Notes under the pieces: model-generated
Seen by the model: the letters and a program-made list of their open reading frames with translations, nothing else
Told to the model about the DNA's origin: nothing
Database searches by the model: none
Origin: Streptomyces flavidovirens DSM 40150
GTDB lineage: Bacteria; Actinomycetota; Actinomycetes; Streptomycetales; Streptomycetaceae
Direction of reading: 5' to 3'
Length of the DNA stretch: 64,000 nucleotides
NCBI RefSeq assembly: GCF_000429085.1
Contig: NZ_AUBE01000012.1
Coordinates: 124,001-188,000 of the forward strand
Program-made: the position numbers and the translations under genes
In this document: positions 27,190 through 36,040 of the stretch, one piece after another
Layout: every line of letters starts with the position of its first letter
How positions within the stretch are numbered: position 1 is the stretch's first letter

Positions 27190-27614
27190 GTCCGCTCCTG
27201 TCGTTGGCACAGAGACGTATCGGCGCACCTGGCTCGGGCGCAGGCAGCCGGTAGTACGCAACGTGTGGGCGGCGTGTTCAGCGAGTGTGGAGATCTCCGC
27301 GGCCGCAGCAGCCGCTGTCGCCGGCGCCCTTGGTGGCTCTCGGCCGGGCATCCGCGTGGGCGGGCAGATCGCTGACCAGCGCGTCGCGGCCCGCGCGGCC
27401 GTCCGCGACGGCGGAGCCGAACGGGGGCGGGAAACAGGTTGTTCGGGTGGCAGGCCGAGCCGGGCCCCCTGGCTCGCGTGGAACGCCATGAAGGGCGTTC
27501 CCGCCCGGCCTACCGCCTCCGGTGCTGAACGGAACTCACCGGCAGGAGCGTCGTATCCTCCGCAGCCGGCCTCACCCCCGTGTGGCCAACTCCTGGGCGG
27601 AGTCGTGGTTGTGG
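27190..27614. other. Intergenic region with an uncertain minus-strand ORF
   Basis: No gene is firmly supported. A minus-strand frame ending at a TGA (27280-27278) is strongly G/C-biased at third positions and finishes CCGRGDLHTR after a Gly/Ala-rich run, but no start with a binding site was found. Other open frames here on both strands are compositionally biased and mutually exclusive. Right of 27500 I see nothing specific. Confidence 0.3.
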
Positions 27615-28223
27615 TTACACGCCTGCCGTGCTGGGTGCGGCGGCCGGCTGTTGCGTCGCCTGCTGTCCGTCCTTGACGGCCCGGTAGTAGACGGACTTCT
27701 GCTGCTTGGTTCGTTCGCTCTGGTTCTTGGCGACCGAGGCTTCCAGCGCATTGCGCACCACTGTGACGCTCAGCGTGCGCTCCGGGTGTGCCTGGGCGAG
27801 CTCATGGGTTACTTCGGCTGCCGACCGCGGTTCGTCGTGCTTGGCGAGGACGGCGACGACGAGTTCACGCAAAGGGGGGGTGCCCTTGTTCGCCTTTGCT
27901 CCGGTGTTCGGCTGTGCGGTCTTCCTGGACGGCTTGTCGTGGTCCGAAGTCGCCTTGGCACGGCGCGGCTTGGGAACAACCGTTTTTGCGGCCGGGCCGG
28001 CCTTGGCCGTCCTGGTCGCCCGGTTCTTCTTCGCGGGCGTGGTGCCCAGGGCCGCCCGCATGCTCACCAGCAGCTCATGGTCTTTCTCCAGTGCTTCGAG
28101 CTGTGCCTGCAGGGCGGCCACCTCTGACCTGACGCGTTCTTGTTCTTTGGTGTTGTGCTCCAGATCCGCGTCGACCTGGTGGGCGTATTGCGACTGCAGC
28201 GTGGGGTTGTTGCTTTCCGGCAT
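27615..28223 (-). CDS. Coiled-coil and winged-helix-like protein
   Basis: 202 residues. Residues about 5-65 form a coiled coil (HNTKEQERVRSEVAALQAQLEALEK), then a Lys/Arg/Pro-rich linker (about 65-115), then a helical C-terminal part (about 115-185: ELVVAVLAKHDEPRSAAEV, VTVVRNALEASVAKN) that looks like a winged-helix DNA-binding fold. The ATG at 28223 has GAGGAAAGAG upstream; a start 24 bases earlier is possible. No exact family is recognised. The layout suggests a nucleoid- or transcription-associated protein. Confidence 0.65.
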   Translation of the reverse strand: MPESNNPTLQSQYAHQVDADLEHNTKEQERVRSEVAALQAQLEALEKDHELLVSMRAALGTTPAKKNRATRTAKAGPAAKTVVPKPRRAKATSDHDKPSRKTAQPNTGAKANKGTPPLRELVVAVLAKHDEPRSAAEVTHELAQAHPERTLSVTVVRNALEASVAKNQSERTKQQKSVYYRAVKDGQQATQQPAAAPSTAGV

Positions 28224-28491
28224 GACAGCTCTCTTTCCTCGCACCACTGTTGGGGGCGGATGTTACTCACATTTCTCGCACGTGCAGAACCACGTGTGTG
28301 TGGCGATTCGACAGCACCGCTCTACTCGCTGTCGAGTAAGGCGCCCAATTTCACTCGCAGTAGCGTTCGTGCCATGTGGTGTCCGCTGTCAGTGGGTGAG
28401 GGACCCCGTTCGTGCGTTCGCATGTTTGAAAACCCGCTGCGTGCCTACGTGCTTACGTGGAAACCATCGAGCGACACCTTGGAGGTACCTC

Positions 28492-28767
28492 ATGGGCATC
28501 ATCGCCTGGATCCTCATCGGACTTCTCGCCGGCCTCATCGCCAAGGCACTGCTGCCCGGCAAGGACCCGGGAGGCATCATCGTCACCATGCTCATCGGAG
28601 TCGCCGGCGGGCTGCTGGGCGGCTGGCTCGGCAAGGTGATCTTCGGCGTCGACTCCATCGACGGCTTCTTCGACCTGTCGACGTGGATCGCCGCCATCGT
28701 CGGATCGCTCATCCTGCTGGTGCTCTACCGCCTGGTGACAGGGGGCCGGAGCCGGTCGCACGCCTGA
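28492..28767 (+). CDS. GlsB/YeaQ/YmgE-family membrane protein
   Basis: 91-residue transglycosylase-associated protein family member with three hydrophobic helices (about 2-20, 28-50, 60-82): IIAWILIGLLAGLIAK, then GIIVTMLIGVAGGLLGGWLG, then WIAAIVGSLILLVLYR. Strong GGAGG just before the ATG. These small stress-linked membrane proteins are common; their function is not established. The gene is isolated between two minus-strand genes. Confidence 0.88.
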   Translation: MGIIAWILIGLLAGLIAKALLPGKDPGGIIVTMLIGVAGGLLGGWLGKVIFGVDSIDGFFDLSTWIAAIVGSLILLVLYRLVTGGRSRSHA

Positions 28768-28799
28768 TCACCGGCCCCCTCACCACGGCCGCCCGGCAG

Positions 28800-29273
28800 T
28801 TACCGCGTCTCGTCCCCGTCCGCCGGCTCGACGTGCATCGCGGCTTCCTCCGCCGACGCCGCACCGCCGTCGATGCCGACATCCCGTCCCAGTACGCCGA
28901 TGTTGCGCCGCGGCGCCTCCTCGGGCACCGGGGCGATGCGGCCCGCACGGGTATCGGCGGCCTGCTCCTCCAGGGGTTCCCCCTCACCCCCGGGCAGGTC
29001 GCCGACCTCGTCGCCCTCCGGCGGCCGTACGTCGGGCGTTTCCTGGGCCAGGCGCTGATCGAGGGACTCCCCTTCGCGCTGCTCCTCGCCCGTAGTGCCG
29101 TACTTCGTCACTCCCAGGGCACGCTCGGGCGGGGAGTATCCCTCGTCCAGCATCTCGTCCAAGTCGCGTTCGCCGACCGCGTTCTGCAGGTCGAGGTCGT
29201 CGGTCGGCCTGTTCTGTACGTCGGAGTGTTCGGGCTGGTAGACGTCGTCGCCACGTGCCGCTTCCTCAGACAT
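28800..29273 (-). CDS. DUF5709 domain-containing protein
   Basis: 157 residues matching DUF5709: the N-terminal block DLDEMLDEGYSPPERALG is the family signature, followed by acidic Glu/Asp-rich segments (RREGESLDQRLAQE-like). No membrane segment. The ATG at 29273 has AAGGAA upstream. Cytoplasmic protein of unknown function found in streptomycetes. It is transcribed towards the convergent GlsB-family gene. Confidence 0.88.
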   Translation of the reverse strand: MSEEAARGDDVYQPEHSDVQNRPTDDLDLQNAVGERDLDEMLDEGYSPPERALGVTKYGTTGEEQREGESLDQRLAQETPDVRPPEGDEVGDLPGGEGEPLEEQAADTRAGRIAPVPEEAPRRNIGVLGRDVGIDGGAASAEEAAMHVEPADGDETR

Positions 29274-29375
29274 CCGCTGGTTCCTTTCCGCGTGGTGTGT
29301 CCTGCTCCGTGCTCGCGCAGGTGTGTACCCGGCCGGACACACACCACACCGCATTCACGGCATTTCTCACATTTC

Positions 29376-31796
29376 TCATGGCGAGCCCGGCAACGGTTGT
29401 TCCGTCCAGATCGTCTTTCCGTGGCGTGTGTACCGGCTGCCCCACCGCTCGGTGAGCTGCGCGATCAGGAAGAGGCCGCGTCCGCCTTCCTCCGTGGCGC
29501 GTGCGCGTCGCATCCTGGGCTGCGTACTGCTGGGATCGGACACCTCGCAGATGAGGGTCGCCGTACGGATGAGCTTGAGCTCGACGGGGCCGCCGCCCGC
29601 GTAGCGGATGGCGTTGGTGACCAGCTCGCTCGCCACCAGTTCCGTGGTGAAGGCAAGTTCGTCCAGGCCCCAGCGGGAGAGCTGTCCCACCACCAGCGCA
29701 CGGGCGTCGGCCACCACGGCCGGGTCCGGCTCCAGGACCCATGTCACGCTGTCGTCCGGGGAAATCCCACGGGTACGGGCGAGCAGCAGCGTCACGTCGT
29801 CCGACAGCGGGCTCGGGGCCAGATCCGCCACCATCTCCCGGCCGACGTCCCGCAGCGGACGGTCGAGGGCGTTGGCGGCCGTCAGCCGGTTTCTGAGCGC
29901 CGCCATTCCTTCGTCCAGGTCGGCCCGCGGCCGCTCGACCAGGCCGTCGGTGTAGAGCGCCAGTACGCTGCCCGGTTCGACCGCCATCTCCACGGGCTCG
30001 AAGGGCAGTCCGCCGACGCCCAGGGGCGGTCCGGGGCTGACGTCGGCGTAACGGACGGTCCCGTCCGGAGCGAGCAGGGCGGGCGGGGGGTGCCCGGCGC
30101 TGGCCATGGCGCACTGCCGCGACACCGGGTCGTACGTCACGTACAGACATGTGGCACCGAACGAGTCGTAGGCGCTCTGTGGTGCGGAGCTCTGGTTGCC
30201 GTTATCGAAGGTGCTGTTCTCCACCGTGAGTTGCGAGACGAGGTCGTCGAGGTGGGTGAGCAGTTCGTCGGGTTCGAGATCGAGGTCGGCCAGCGTGCGC
30301 ACGGCGGTGCGCAGTCGGCCCATCATCGCTGTGGCCTGCAGGCCGTGGCCGACCACGTCCCCGACCACGAGGGCGACGCGCGCGGAGGACAGCGGGATGA
30401 CATCGAACCAGTCCCCGCTCACTCCGCCGGCCGTGTCCGCCGGGAAGTAGACGCTGGCGCTCTGCACGGCGGCCGTCTCGGTCGTCGTCGGCGGCAGCAG
30501 GCTGCGCTGCAGGCTCACGGAGGCGTGCCGTTCGCGCGCGTACCGGCGTGCGTTGTCGACGACCAGGGCCGCGCGGGAGGCGATCTCCTCCAGCAGGGCC
30601 AGGTCATCGGCGCCGAAGAGCGCGCGCTCGCGCGTGCGCCACACCGTGACCCGTCCCAGGAGCCTGCCCCTGGCTCGCAGCAGCGCGCTCATGCCCGAGC
30701 GGACGCCGGACCCGGGCGCCGGGCCGGGCACGTCCTCGTCGGGCGGCCGGTGCCCGGACGGTGGCGGCCATACGCTGCCGCGCGGGGCGTCGTCGCCGGC
30801 GTCCACCCGCATGGAGCCACCGACCGGCAGCGGCCCGGCGTCCGCGGGGCCCGCCACGGCCGCCCGGCGCAGTACGTGATGCCGTTGCTCACCGGGGCCG
30901 GGCTCCTCGTGGGCGAACACGGCTTCCGCGATGTCGACGGCGGCCAGGTCGGCGAGAAAGGGAACCAGTACGTTCGCCAGGTCCTGCGTGGTCTCCGCGA
31001 CGGACAGCGAGTTGCCCAGTACGGCGGTGACGCGGTGCAGCAGGTCGAGGCGCTCGCGGGCCCGCCGCTGCTCAGTGACATCGGTGAAGAGGGCGGTGAC
31101 GCCCATGACGCGTCCGTCCGCCTCCTGCAGGCGGAACGCGGACAGCGCCATGATCCGCCCCGTCCCCGGGTCGACCCGTGTGCGTACGAGGGCGTCCATC
31201 GCCACCAGGGGCGTCCCGGTCGTGAGCACTTTTCGAAGCTGCTCGTCGATCACGCGCGCGTCCTCGTCCCAGAGGAACTCCTCCAGGCGCAGGCCGCCGA
31301 GGTCGGCGGGCAGGCCGGTGTACGGAAGGAGCTGGGTGTTCGTCCGTACGAGTCGCAGGTCTCGGTCGAACACGGCGAAGCCGACACGTTGCTGGAGGAA
31401 CAGCTCCTGCATGAACGCGTGATCCTGACGCCACCTCGTCATCAGGGCCCGAGGCGCCACCAGGAGGAAGAAACGCGCCGCGCGCCGGTCGGGCAGTCCG
31501 CGGTCCAGCGGGAGGACACGGAAGATGAGGTCCGATTCCCCTCCGCCGCCCTCGCGCACCACGGCGCGGCCTTCCCACACCGGGCGGTCCCGCTGCGCCA
31601 TGACCTCCGGCCACCGGCCGGGGTCGGTGAGCAGGTCCCGGATGCGCCGGCCGTACAGCTCGTCGGCCCGCCATTTCAGGAGGGCCTCGGCCGCCGGGGT
31701 GCAGCCGAGCACCGTCCCGTCGGCGTCCACGAGCAGCCCGGCCGCGTTGCCTGCGTCGAGGGGATCGTCGCTGCTGCGAGCTATGCGCACACGCAC
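29376..31796 (-). CDS. PAS/GAF SpoIIE-type PP2C phosphatase with C-terminal HATPase
   Basis: 806 residues: two PAS domains (about 15-110 and 135-250), GAF (about 255-430), PP2C/SpoIIE phosphatase (about 455-650, with SGDWFDVIPL, GDVVGHG and YTDGL) and an anti-sigma-factor-kinase-type HATPase (about 665-800) with the N-box ELVTNAIRYA. A phosphatase and a kinase in one chain can in principle set the phosphorylation of a STAS antagonist in both directions. No STAS gene is adjacent; the two in this window and others elsewhere are candidates. The start is an ATG; the N-terminus is plausible but not tightly fixed. Confidence 0.9.
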   Translation of the reverse strand: MRVRIARSSDDPLDAGNAAGLLVDADGTVLGCTPAAEALLKWRADELYGRRIRDLLTDPGRWPEVMAQRDRPVWEGRAVVREGGGGESDLIFRVLPLDRGLPDRRAARFFLLVAPRALMTRWRQDHAFMQELFLQQRVGFAVFDRDLRLVRTNTQLLPYTGLPADLGGLRLEEFLWDEDARVIDEQLRKVLTTGTPLVAMDALVRTRVDPGTGRIMALSAFRLQEADGRVMGVTALFTDVTEQRRARERLDLLHRVTAVLGNSLSVAETTQDLANVLVPFLADLAAVDIAEAVFAHEEPGPGEQRHHVLRRAAVAGPADAGPLPVGGSMRVDAGDDAPRGSVWPPPSGHRPPDEDVPGPAPGSGVRSGMSALLRARGRLLGRVTVWRTRERALFGADDLALLEEIASRAALVVDNARRYARERHASVSLQRSLLPPTTTETAAVQSASVYFPADTAGGVSGDWFDVIPLSSARVALVVGDVVGHGLQATAMMGRLRTAVRTLADLDLEPDELLTHLDDLVSQLTVENSTFDNGNQSSAPQSAYDSFGATCLYVTYDPVSRQCAMASAGHPPPALLAPDGTVRYADVSPGPPLGVGGLPFEPVEMAVEPGSVLALYTDGLVERPRADLDEGMAALRNRLTAANALDRPLRDVGREMVADLAPSPLSDDVTLLLARTRGISPDDSVTWVLEPDPAVVADARALVVGQLSRWGLDELAFTTELVASELVTNAIRYAGGGPVELKLIRTATLICEVSDPSSTQPRMRRARATEEGGRGLFLIAQLTERWGSRYTRHGKTIWTEQPLPGSP

Positions 31797-32025
31797 CCCC
31801 GAGATCGGCTTCTCACCGGCCTCGATCCGGCCGGACGATCGGCACCCTTGATCCGTCGGTGTCCTTCGTTCTCTTGATCAGGCTATCCATCACCCCGGCT
31901 GTCCGCTGCCCGGAGGGCGGAAGACCGGCCAATGGCGGATGGCACCGGAGGCGCCGGCGTGCGGTGGTGGCGGGGCTGTGTGACCCTGGCCGCGAGAGTG
32001 GCCGCAGCGACCGAGGGAGACGGTG

Positions 32026-32196
32026 ATGAACCAGCTCGGAGACAAGCCGGAAGAGGTCCGCAAGCAGCTGGAGGAAGAGAAGCGGCAGGCCCGGAAGCAG
32101 GAACGCGAGTCCGCCGACCGGGCTTCCTCCGAGCCCGGCGAGCAGTCCGGGGAACCGGACGACCCGACGTACGCCGACGAGCGGGACCGGGGCTGA
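32026..32196 (+). CDS. Small charged protein, 56 residues
   Basis: Begins MNQLGDKPEEVRKQLEEEK after a GAGGGAGACGG-type site, then is rich in Glu, Arg, Lys and Gln and ends with acidic residues and DDPTYADERDRG. Strong third-position G/C bias supports real coding. The N-terminal part could be a coiled coil. No family is recognised. It lies 170 bp from the divergent PP2C gene. Confidence 0.65.
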   Translation: MNQLGDKPEEVRKQLEEEKRQARKQERESADRASSEPGEQSGEPDDPTYADERDRG

Positions 32197-32249
32197 GCGC
32201 GCTGTTCACGCCGGTCGCGGATGTGGCCACAAATGCGAGACTTGGACCT

Positions 32250-32546
32250 ATGGACTGGGCTTCATGGACGACGCTCGGGGTACTGACAGGCCGCGGCGGG
32301 GTGCTCACCGAAGAGGTGGGTGTTCTGACGGGGGACCTCACGGTCCACACCACGTGGGCCGACGGTGAGGCGAGAATCGCTGTGCAGTACAGCGGATCGT
32401 CGGACTGGTTCACCATGTCGGGCAGCCCCGTGCCCTCCTCTTCGGAGGCTGACAGCCGGAATCTGCACGACGCCGTGGTAGCAGCGATACGTGCGGGTGG
32501 CGCCGCCACTGTCCCCTCTCCGCCACACAGTCCCTCGCCACAGTGA
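32250..32546 (+). CDS. Hypothetical protein, 98 residues
   Basis: Starts MDWASWTTLGVLTGRGG and has a beta-rich middle (GVLTGDLTVHTTW, ARIAVQYSG) and a Pro/Ser-rich end. Small actinobacterial proteins of this kind occur, but no family name is certain. No good binding site is visible before the ATG. It lies 53 bp after the 56-residue gene and 107 bp before the CBS gene, and could be in their transcript. Confidence 0.55.
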   Translation: MDWASWTTLGVLTGRGGVLTEEVGVLTGDLTVHTTWADGEARIAVQYSGSSDWFTMSGSPVPSSSEADSRNLHDAVVAAIRAGGAATVPSPPHSPSPQ

Positions 32547-32653
32547 CACCGCCGCTCCCCCGCCCGTAGAGGCCGGCCGTAAAGGCTCTGCTCCTTGCTC
32601 GGCATGCTGATCCACTCACCCGCGGACGGCCCACCACAGCAAGGAGAACGGCC

Positions 32654-33112
32654 ATGCGCGCGAGTGATCTCGCGGAAACCTACCCCTACATCTCGGTCGA
32701 CGCCGACGCGGTGGAAGCGGCCCGGCTGCTCGCCCGGCACCAGCTGCCCGCGCTGCTCGTGGTCGACTCCGATCAGCGGCCGTATGCCATCGTGCCGGGC
32801 TCCCAGCTCATCAAGCAGCTGGTGCCCGACTACCTGATGGAAGAACCGCTGCTGGTCTCCGTGATCGACGACCGGCACCTCGTTGAAGTCATGGAGAAGG
32901 TCAACGGGCTGACGGTCGCCGAGTGGCTGCCGCCGCGCACCTACGCACCGCCGGTGGTCGGCCCCGACGCCGGTCTGCTGCAAGTGGCGGCCCTCATGGC
33001 CCGTACGCGCAGTCCCCTGGTCGCCGTGATCGAGCGCTACGGCGACGAGGTGCGGCTGCTCGGCGCCATCACGGCCGCCTGCCTGATGACCCATCTCGTC
33101 GGAGGATCGTGA
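32654..33112 (+). CDS. CBS-domain protein
   Basis: 152 residues with two CBS repeats (about 1-60 and 85-150). The first starts DADAVEAARLLARHQLPALLVVD and the second ends with SPLVAVIERYG and LLGAITAACL. CBS pairs bind adenine nucleotides and regulate partner proteins. AAGGAG precedes the ATG. Its stop abuts the following transporter frame (GTGAGC), so the two genes were a coupled pair. A similar protein forms the end of the downstream chimeric frame, which suggests the original order was CBS-transporter-CBS. Confidence 0.88.
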   Translation: MRASDLAETYPYISVDADAVEAARLLARHQLPALLVVDSDQRPYAIVPGSQLIKQLVPDYLMEEPLLVSVIDDRHLVEVMEKVNGLTVAEWLPPRTYAPPVVGPDAGLLQVAALMARTRSPLVAVIERYGDEVRLLGAITAACLMTHLVGGS

Positions 33113-34150
33113 GCGGCTGACAGAGCTGGGCCGCGCTCGTCGTCTTCGTGGGCGCGTACGCCCTGATCATCAGCGAGAAACTGCACCGGGTGGCGGTCGC
33201 CCTCGGCGGCGCCGCGCTGATGCTGGCGATCGGGGCGACGGACGACACGTCGGCGTTCTACTCCGAGCGCAGCGGGGTGGACTGGAACGTCATCTTCCTG
33301 CTGCTCGGCATGATGATGATCGTCGGCGTGCTCAAAAAGACCGGCATGTTCGAGTACCTCGCCATCTGGTCCGTGAAGAGGGCGCGGGCCAGACCGTTCC
33401 GGATGATGACCATGCTCGTCGTCATCACGGCCGTCGCCTCCGCCCTCCTCGACAACGTCACCACCGTGCTGCTCATCGCCCCGGTCACGGTGCTGGTCTG
33501 CGAGCGGCTCGCGCTGCCGGTCGCCCCCTTTCTGATCGCCGAGGTTCTGGCGTCGAACATCGGCGGCGCGGCCACTCTGGTCGGTGATCCGCCGAACATC
33601 ATCATCGCCAGCCGCGCCGGCCTGACCTTCAACGACTTCCTGGTCCACCTCGCCCCGCTGTCGGCGGTGCTGATGCTGGTCCTGATCGCTCTGTGCCGCT
33701 GGCTGTTCCGCAAGTCCTTCGTGTACGACGAGGAGCGCGCGGCGGAGGTGATGTCGCTGGAGGAAGGCGAGGCTATCCACGACCGGCGCCTCCTCGTCCA
33801 GGGGCTGGTGGTCCTCGCGCTGGTCGTCGCCGGGTTCGTACTGCACCCCGTACTGCACTACGAGCCGAGCGTCGTCGCCCTGCTCGGCGCCGGGCTGCTC
33901 ATCGCCGTCTCCAGCGTGGCGGACCGGTGACGTGCTGGGTGACGTCGAGTGGCCCACGCTCGCCTTCTTCGCGGGGCTTTTCGTGATGATCGGCGGGCTG
34001 ATCGAGACCGGTGTGATCGGTGAGGTCTCCCAGCGCCTCGCGGCCGTCATCGGTGACAACGAACTCGGCGGCACCATGCTGCTGCTCGGCGCCTCCGCCG
34101 CGCTCTCCGGCATCGTCGACAACATTCCGTACGCCGCCACCATGGCTCCC
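33109..34150 (+). pseudogene. SLC13/ArsB-type ion transporter, triply disrupted
   Basis: Remnant of an ArsB/NhaD-like (SLC13/citrate-sulfate-type) permease. The GTG at 33109 is followed three codons later by an in-frame TGA (33118-33120). The permease frame then runs SWAALVVFVGAYALIIS through FSVDWNVIFLLLGM, DNVTTVLL and GDPPNIII to a second stop at 33928-33930. Sequence continuing the same protein (DVEWPTLAFFAGLFVM) resumes one frame over from 33932. It ends after NIPYAATMAP at 34150, where the rest of the transporter is missing and a CBS module begins. Nonsense, frameshift and 3' deletion make it non-functional as a full transporter. Confidence 0.8.
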
Positions 34151-34576
34151 GACGCTGCCCGGCTGCTGGCCGAGCACCGGCTTCCCGGGTTGCTGGTGCT
34201 CGACGGACGCGGCGAGCCGAAGGCGATCCTCCCCGCGTCGCAGCTCGTCAAGACCCTGGTCCCGTCCTACGTGATCGATGATCCGGGGCTCGCCGCGGTC
34301 ATCGACGAGCAGCACGCCGACCGGCTGTGCGAGCGCCTGGCCGGGCGCCGTGTCGGCGACTGCCTGCACCGCACCACGCCCCCGCCGCCGATCGCCGCCC
34401 CCGACGACACCGCGCTGGAGGTGGCCGCGCTGATGGCGCGGGTACGCAGCCCGCTGGTCGCGGTGGCGGAGAAGACGCGGGAGGGGACGCACCTGATCGG
34501 CGTGATCACTGCCTCCCACCTGTTGCAGGAACTCCTCGGTTCGATGAGCACACCCGGCGCGGGCACCGGCCCGTAG
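33932..34576 (+). CDS. Chimeric ORF: transporter fragment fused to a CBS module
   Basis: A continuous frame: residues 1-73 are the transporter piece described above (two to three membrane segments), and from residue 74 (34151) the sequence DAARLLAEHRLPGLLVLD is a CBS-pair protein paralogous to the gene at 32654. Two CBS repeats follow, ending with SPLVAVAEKTREGTHLIGVITASHLL. The first CBS residues are missing. A GTG at 33932 might initiate, but it lacks a good binding site. A protein with a short membrane part and a cytoplasmic CBS part is possible; a relic is also possible. Confidence 0.6.
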   Translation: MLGDVEWPTLAFFAGLFVMIGGLIETGVIGEVSQRLAAVIGDNELGGTMLLLGASAALSGIVDNIPYAATMAPDAARLLAEHRLPGLLVLDGRGEPKAILPASQLVKTLVPSYVIDDPGLAAVIDEQHADRLCERLAGRRVGDCLHRTTPPPPIAAPDDTALEVAALMARVRSPLVAVAEKTREGTHLIGVITASHLLQELLGSMSTPGAGTGP

Positions 34577-34700
34577 CGGCAGCTCCACGGGCGGTCACGG
34601 CGGCCCACCCAGGGGCGGCTGAGCGGCCGGTTTCCCGATCCCATGTGTGAGACGCGCCTGACGAGGAAGGCGATCGGGACGAGCCGACCAAGGAGAGCAC

Positions 34701-36011
34701 GTGAGCGACCGCAAGAACATATTCGTACTCGGCCTGGACGAGGCCAACCTGCCGACTCTGCGAGCCGTGCCCGACGCACAGGAGTACGCGTACCACCCTC
34801 TGCTCACGATCGAAGAGCTCCAGCACGGCGAGGTGTCGGTGGCCGAGCTGTTCGACAAGGCGCGGGGGGTGCTCGACTCCTTCGAGGGCAGCATCGACGC
34901 GATCGTCGGCTACTGGGACTTCCCCGTGAGCACGCTCGTACCGATGCTGAGCGAGCGCTACGGCACGCGAAGCACGGGCCTGGAATCCGTCGTCAAGTGC
35001 GAGCACAAGTACTGGAGCCGGCTCGAACAGCAGAAGGTCATCGACGAGCATCCGCGTTTCGGCCGGGTCGATCTGGAAGCCGATGATCCGCAGCCGCCCG
35101 AGGGCGTGCGCTTTCCCATGTGGCTCAAGCCCGCCCTGTCGTACTCCTCGGAACTCGCCTTCGGCGTCAAGGACCAGCAGGAGTTCCGCGAGGCGGTGGA
35201 GGCGATCCGCAAGGGTGTCGCCCGGGTGGGCCGGCCGTTCGAGTACATCCTCGACCGGCTCGACCTGCCCGAGGAGATGGCCGGTGTCGGAGGTCAGGTC
35301 TGTCTCGCCGAGGAGGCCCTGTCGGGTATCCAGGTCGCGGTGGAGGGTTACGTCCACAACGGCGACGTCACCGTCTACGGCGTCCTGGACTCGATCAACT
35401 ACCCCGGCTCCTCCAGCTTCCTGCGCCACCAGTACCCCTCGGCCCTGCCCGAGCCGGTGGTACGCCGGCTGCACGACGTCTCCGAACGGGTGATGCGGCA
35501 GATCGGCATGGACGCGGCGACCTTCAGCATCGAGTACTTCTACGATCCGCACACCGACGCCATCAATCTCCTGGAGATCAACCCCAGGCACTCGCAGTCG
35601 CACGCGGAGCTGTTCGAGTACGTCGACGGGGTGCCGAACCACCACTGCATGCTCAGCCTGGCGCTGGGCAAGGACCCGTCCCTTCCGCACCGGGCCGGCC
35701 CCTACGAGGTGGCCGCCAAGTGGTACTACCGGTGGTTCGCCGACGGTGCGGCGCGTCAGGTGCCCACGCCCGAGGACATCGAGCGGATCGAGCGGGAGAT
35801 ACCGGGCGTACGGGTCGACGTGGTGCCCGAGGAGGGGCAGCGCCTGTCGGAGACTCCGCACCAGGACAGCTACAGCTACGAACTGGCCCACATCTTCACA
35901 GGCGGGAACAGCGAAGAGGACCTGCGGGCGAAGTACGACCGCTGTGTGGCGGCCCTGGGTCTCGCCTTCGACGAGACCGAACCGGGCGGACGCGACCAGA
36001 AGAACGTCTGA
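34701..36011 (+). CDS. ATP-grasp ligase family protein
   Basis: 436 residues in an ATP-grasp layout (a carboxylate-amine ligase-like protein): an N-terminal pre-grasp domain (about 1-100), a central domain with RFPMWLKPALSYSSELAFGV (lysine-rich nucleotide site), EYILDRLDLPEEM, QVAVEGYV and the acidic metal site NLLEINPRHSQSH. The start is a GTG with AAGGAG upstream. Homologues make amide or ester bonds using ATP. The gene lies 29 bp before a CocE/NonD-type hydrolase on the same strand, so they probably work together. The substrate is unknown, and there is no precursor peptide gene next to it. Confidence 0.85.
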   Translation: MSDRKNIFVLGLDEANLPTLRAVPDAQEYAYHPLLTIEELQHGEVSVAELFDKARGVLDSFEGSIDAIVGYWDFPVSTLVPMLSERYGTRSTGLESVVKCEHKYWSRLEQQKVIDEHPRFGRVDLEADDPQPPEGVRFPMWLKPALSYSSELAFGVKDQQEFREAVEAIRKGVARVGRPFEYILDRLDLPEEMAGVGGQVCLAEEALSGIQVAVEGYVHNGDVTVYGVLDSINYPGSSSFLRHQYPSALPEPVVRRLHDVSERVMRQIGMDAATFSIEYFYDPHTDAINLLEINPRHSQSHAELFEYVDGVPNHHCMLSLALGKDPSLPHRAGPYEVAAKWYYRWFADGAARQVPTPEDIERIEREIPGVRVDVVPEEGQRLSETPHQDSYSYELAHIFTGGNSEEDLRAKYDRCVAALGLAFDETEPGGRDQKNV

Positions 36012-36040
36012 GGACCCGAGGAAAGGAGCGGCCCCGCCGT

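Noticed and set aside
28140..31877. 1245-codon plus-strand frame over DUF5709 and the PP2C gene
   Set aside because: Covers two minus-strand genes with clear motifs; its own translation has no family pattern.
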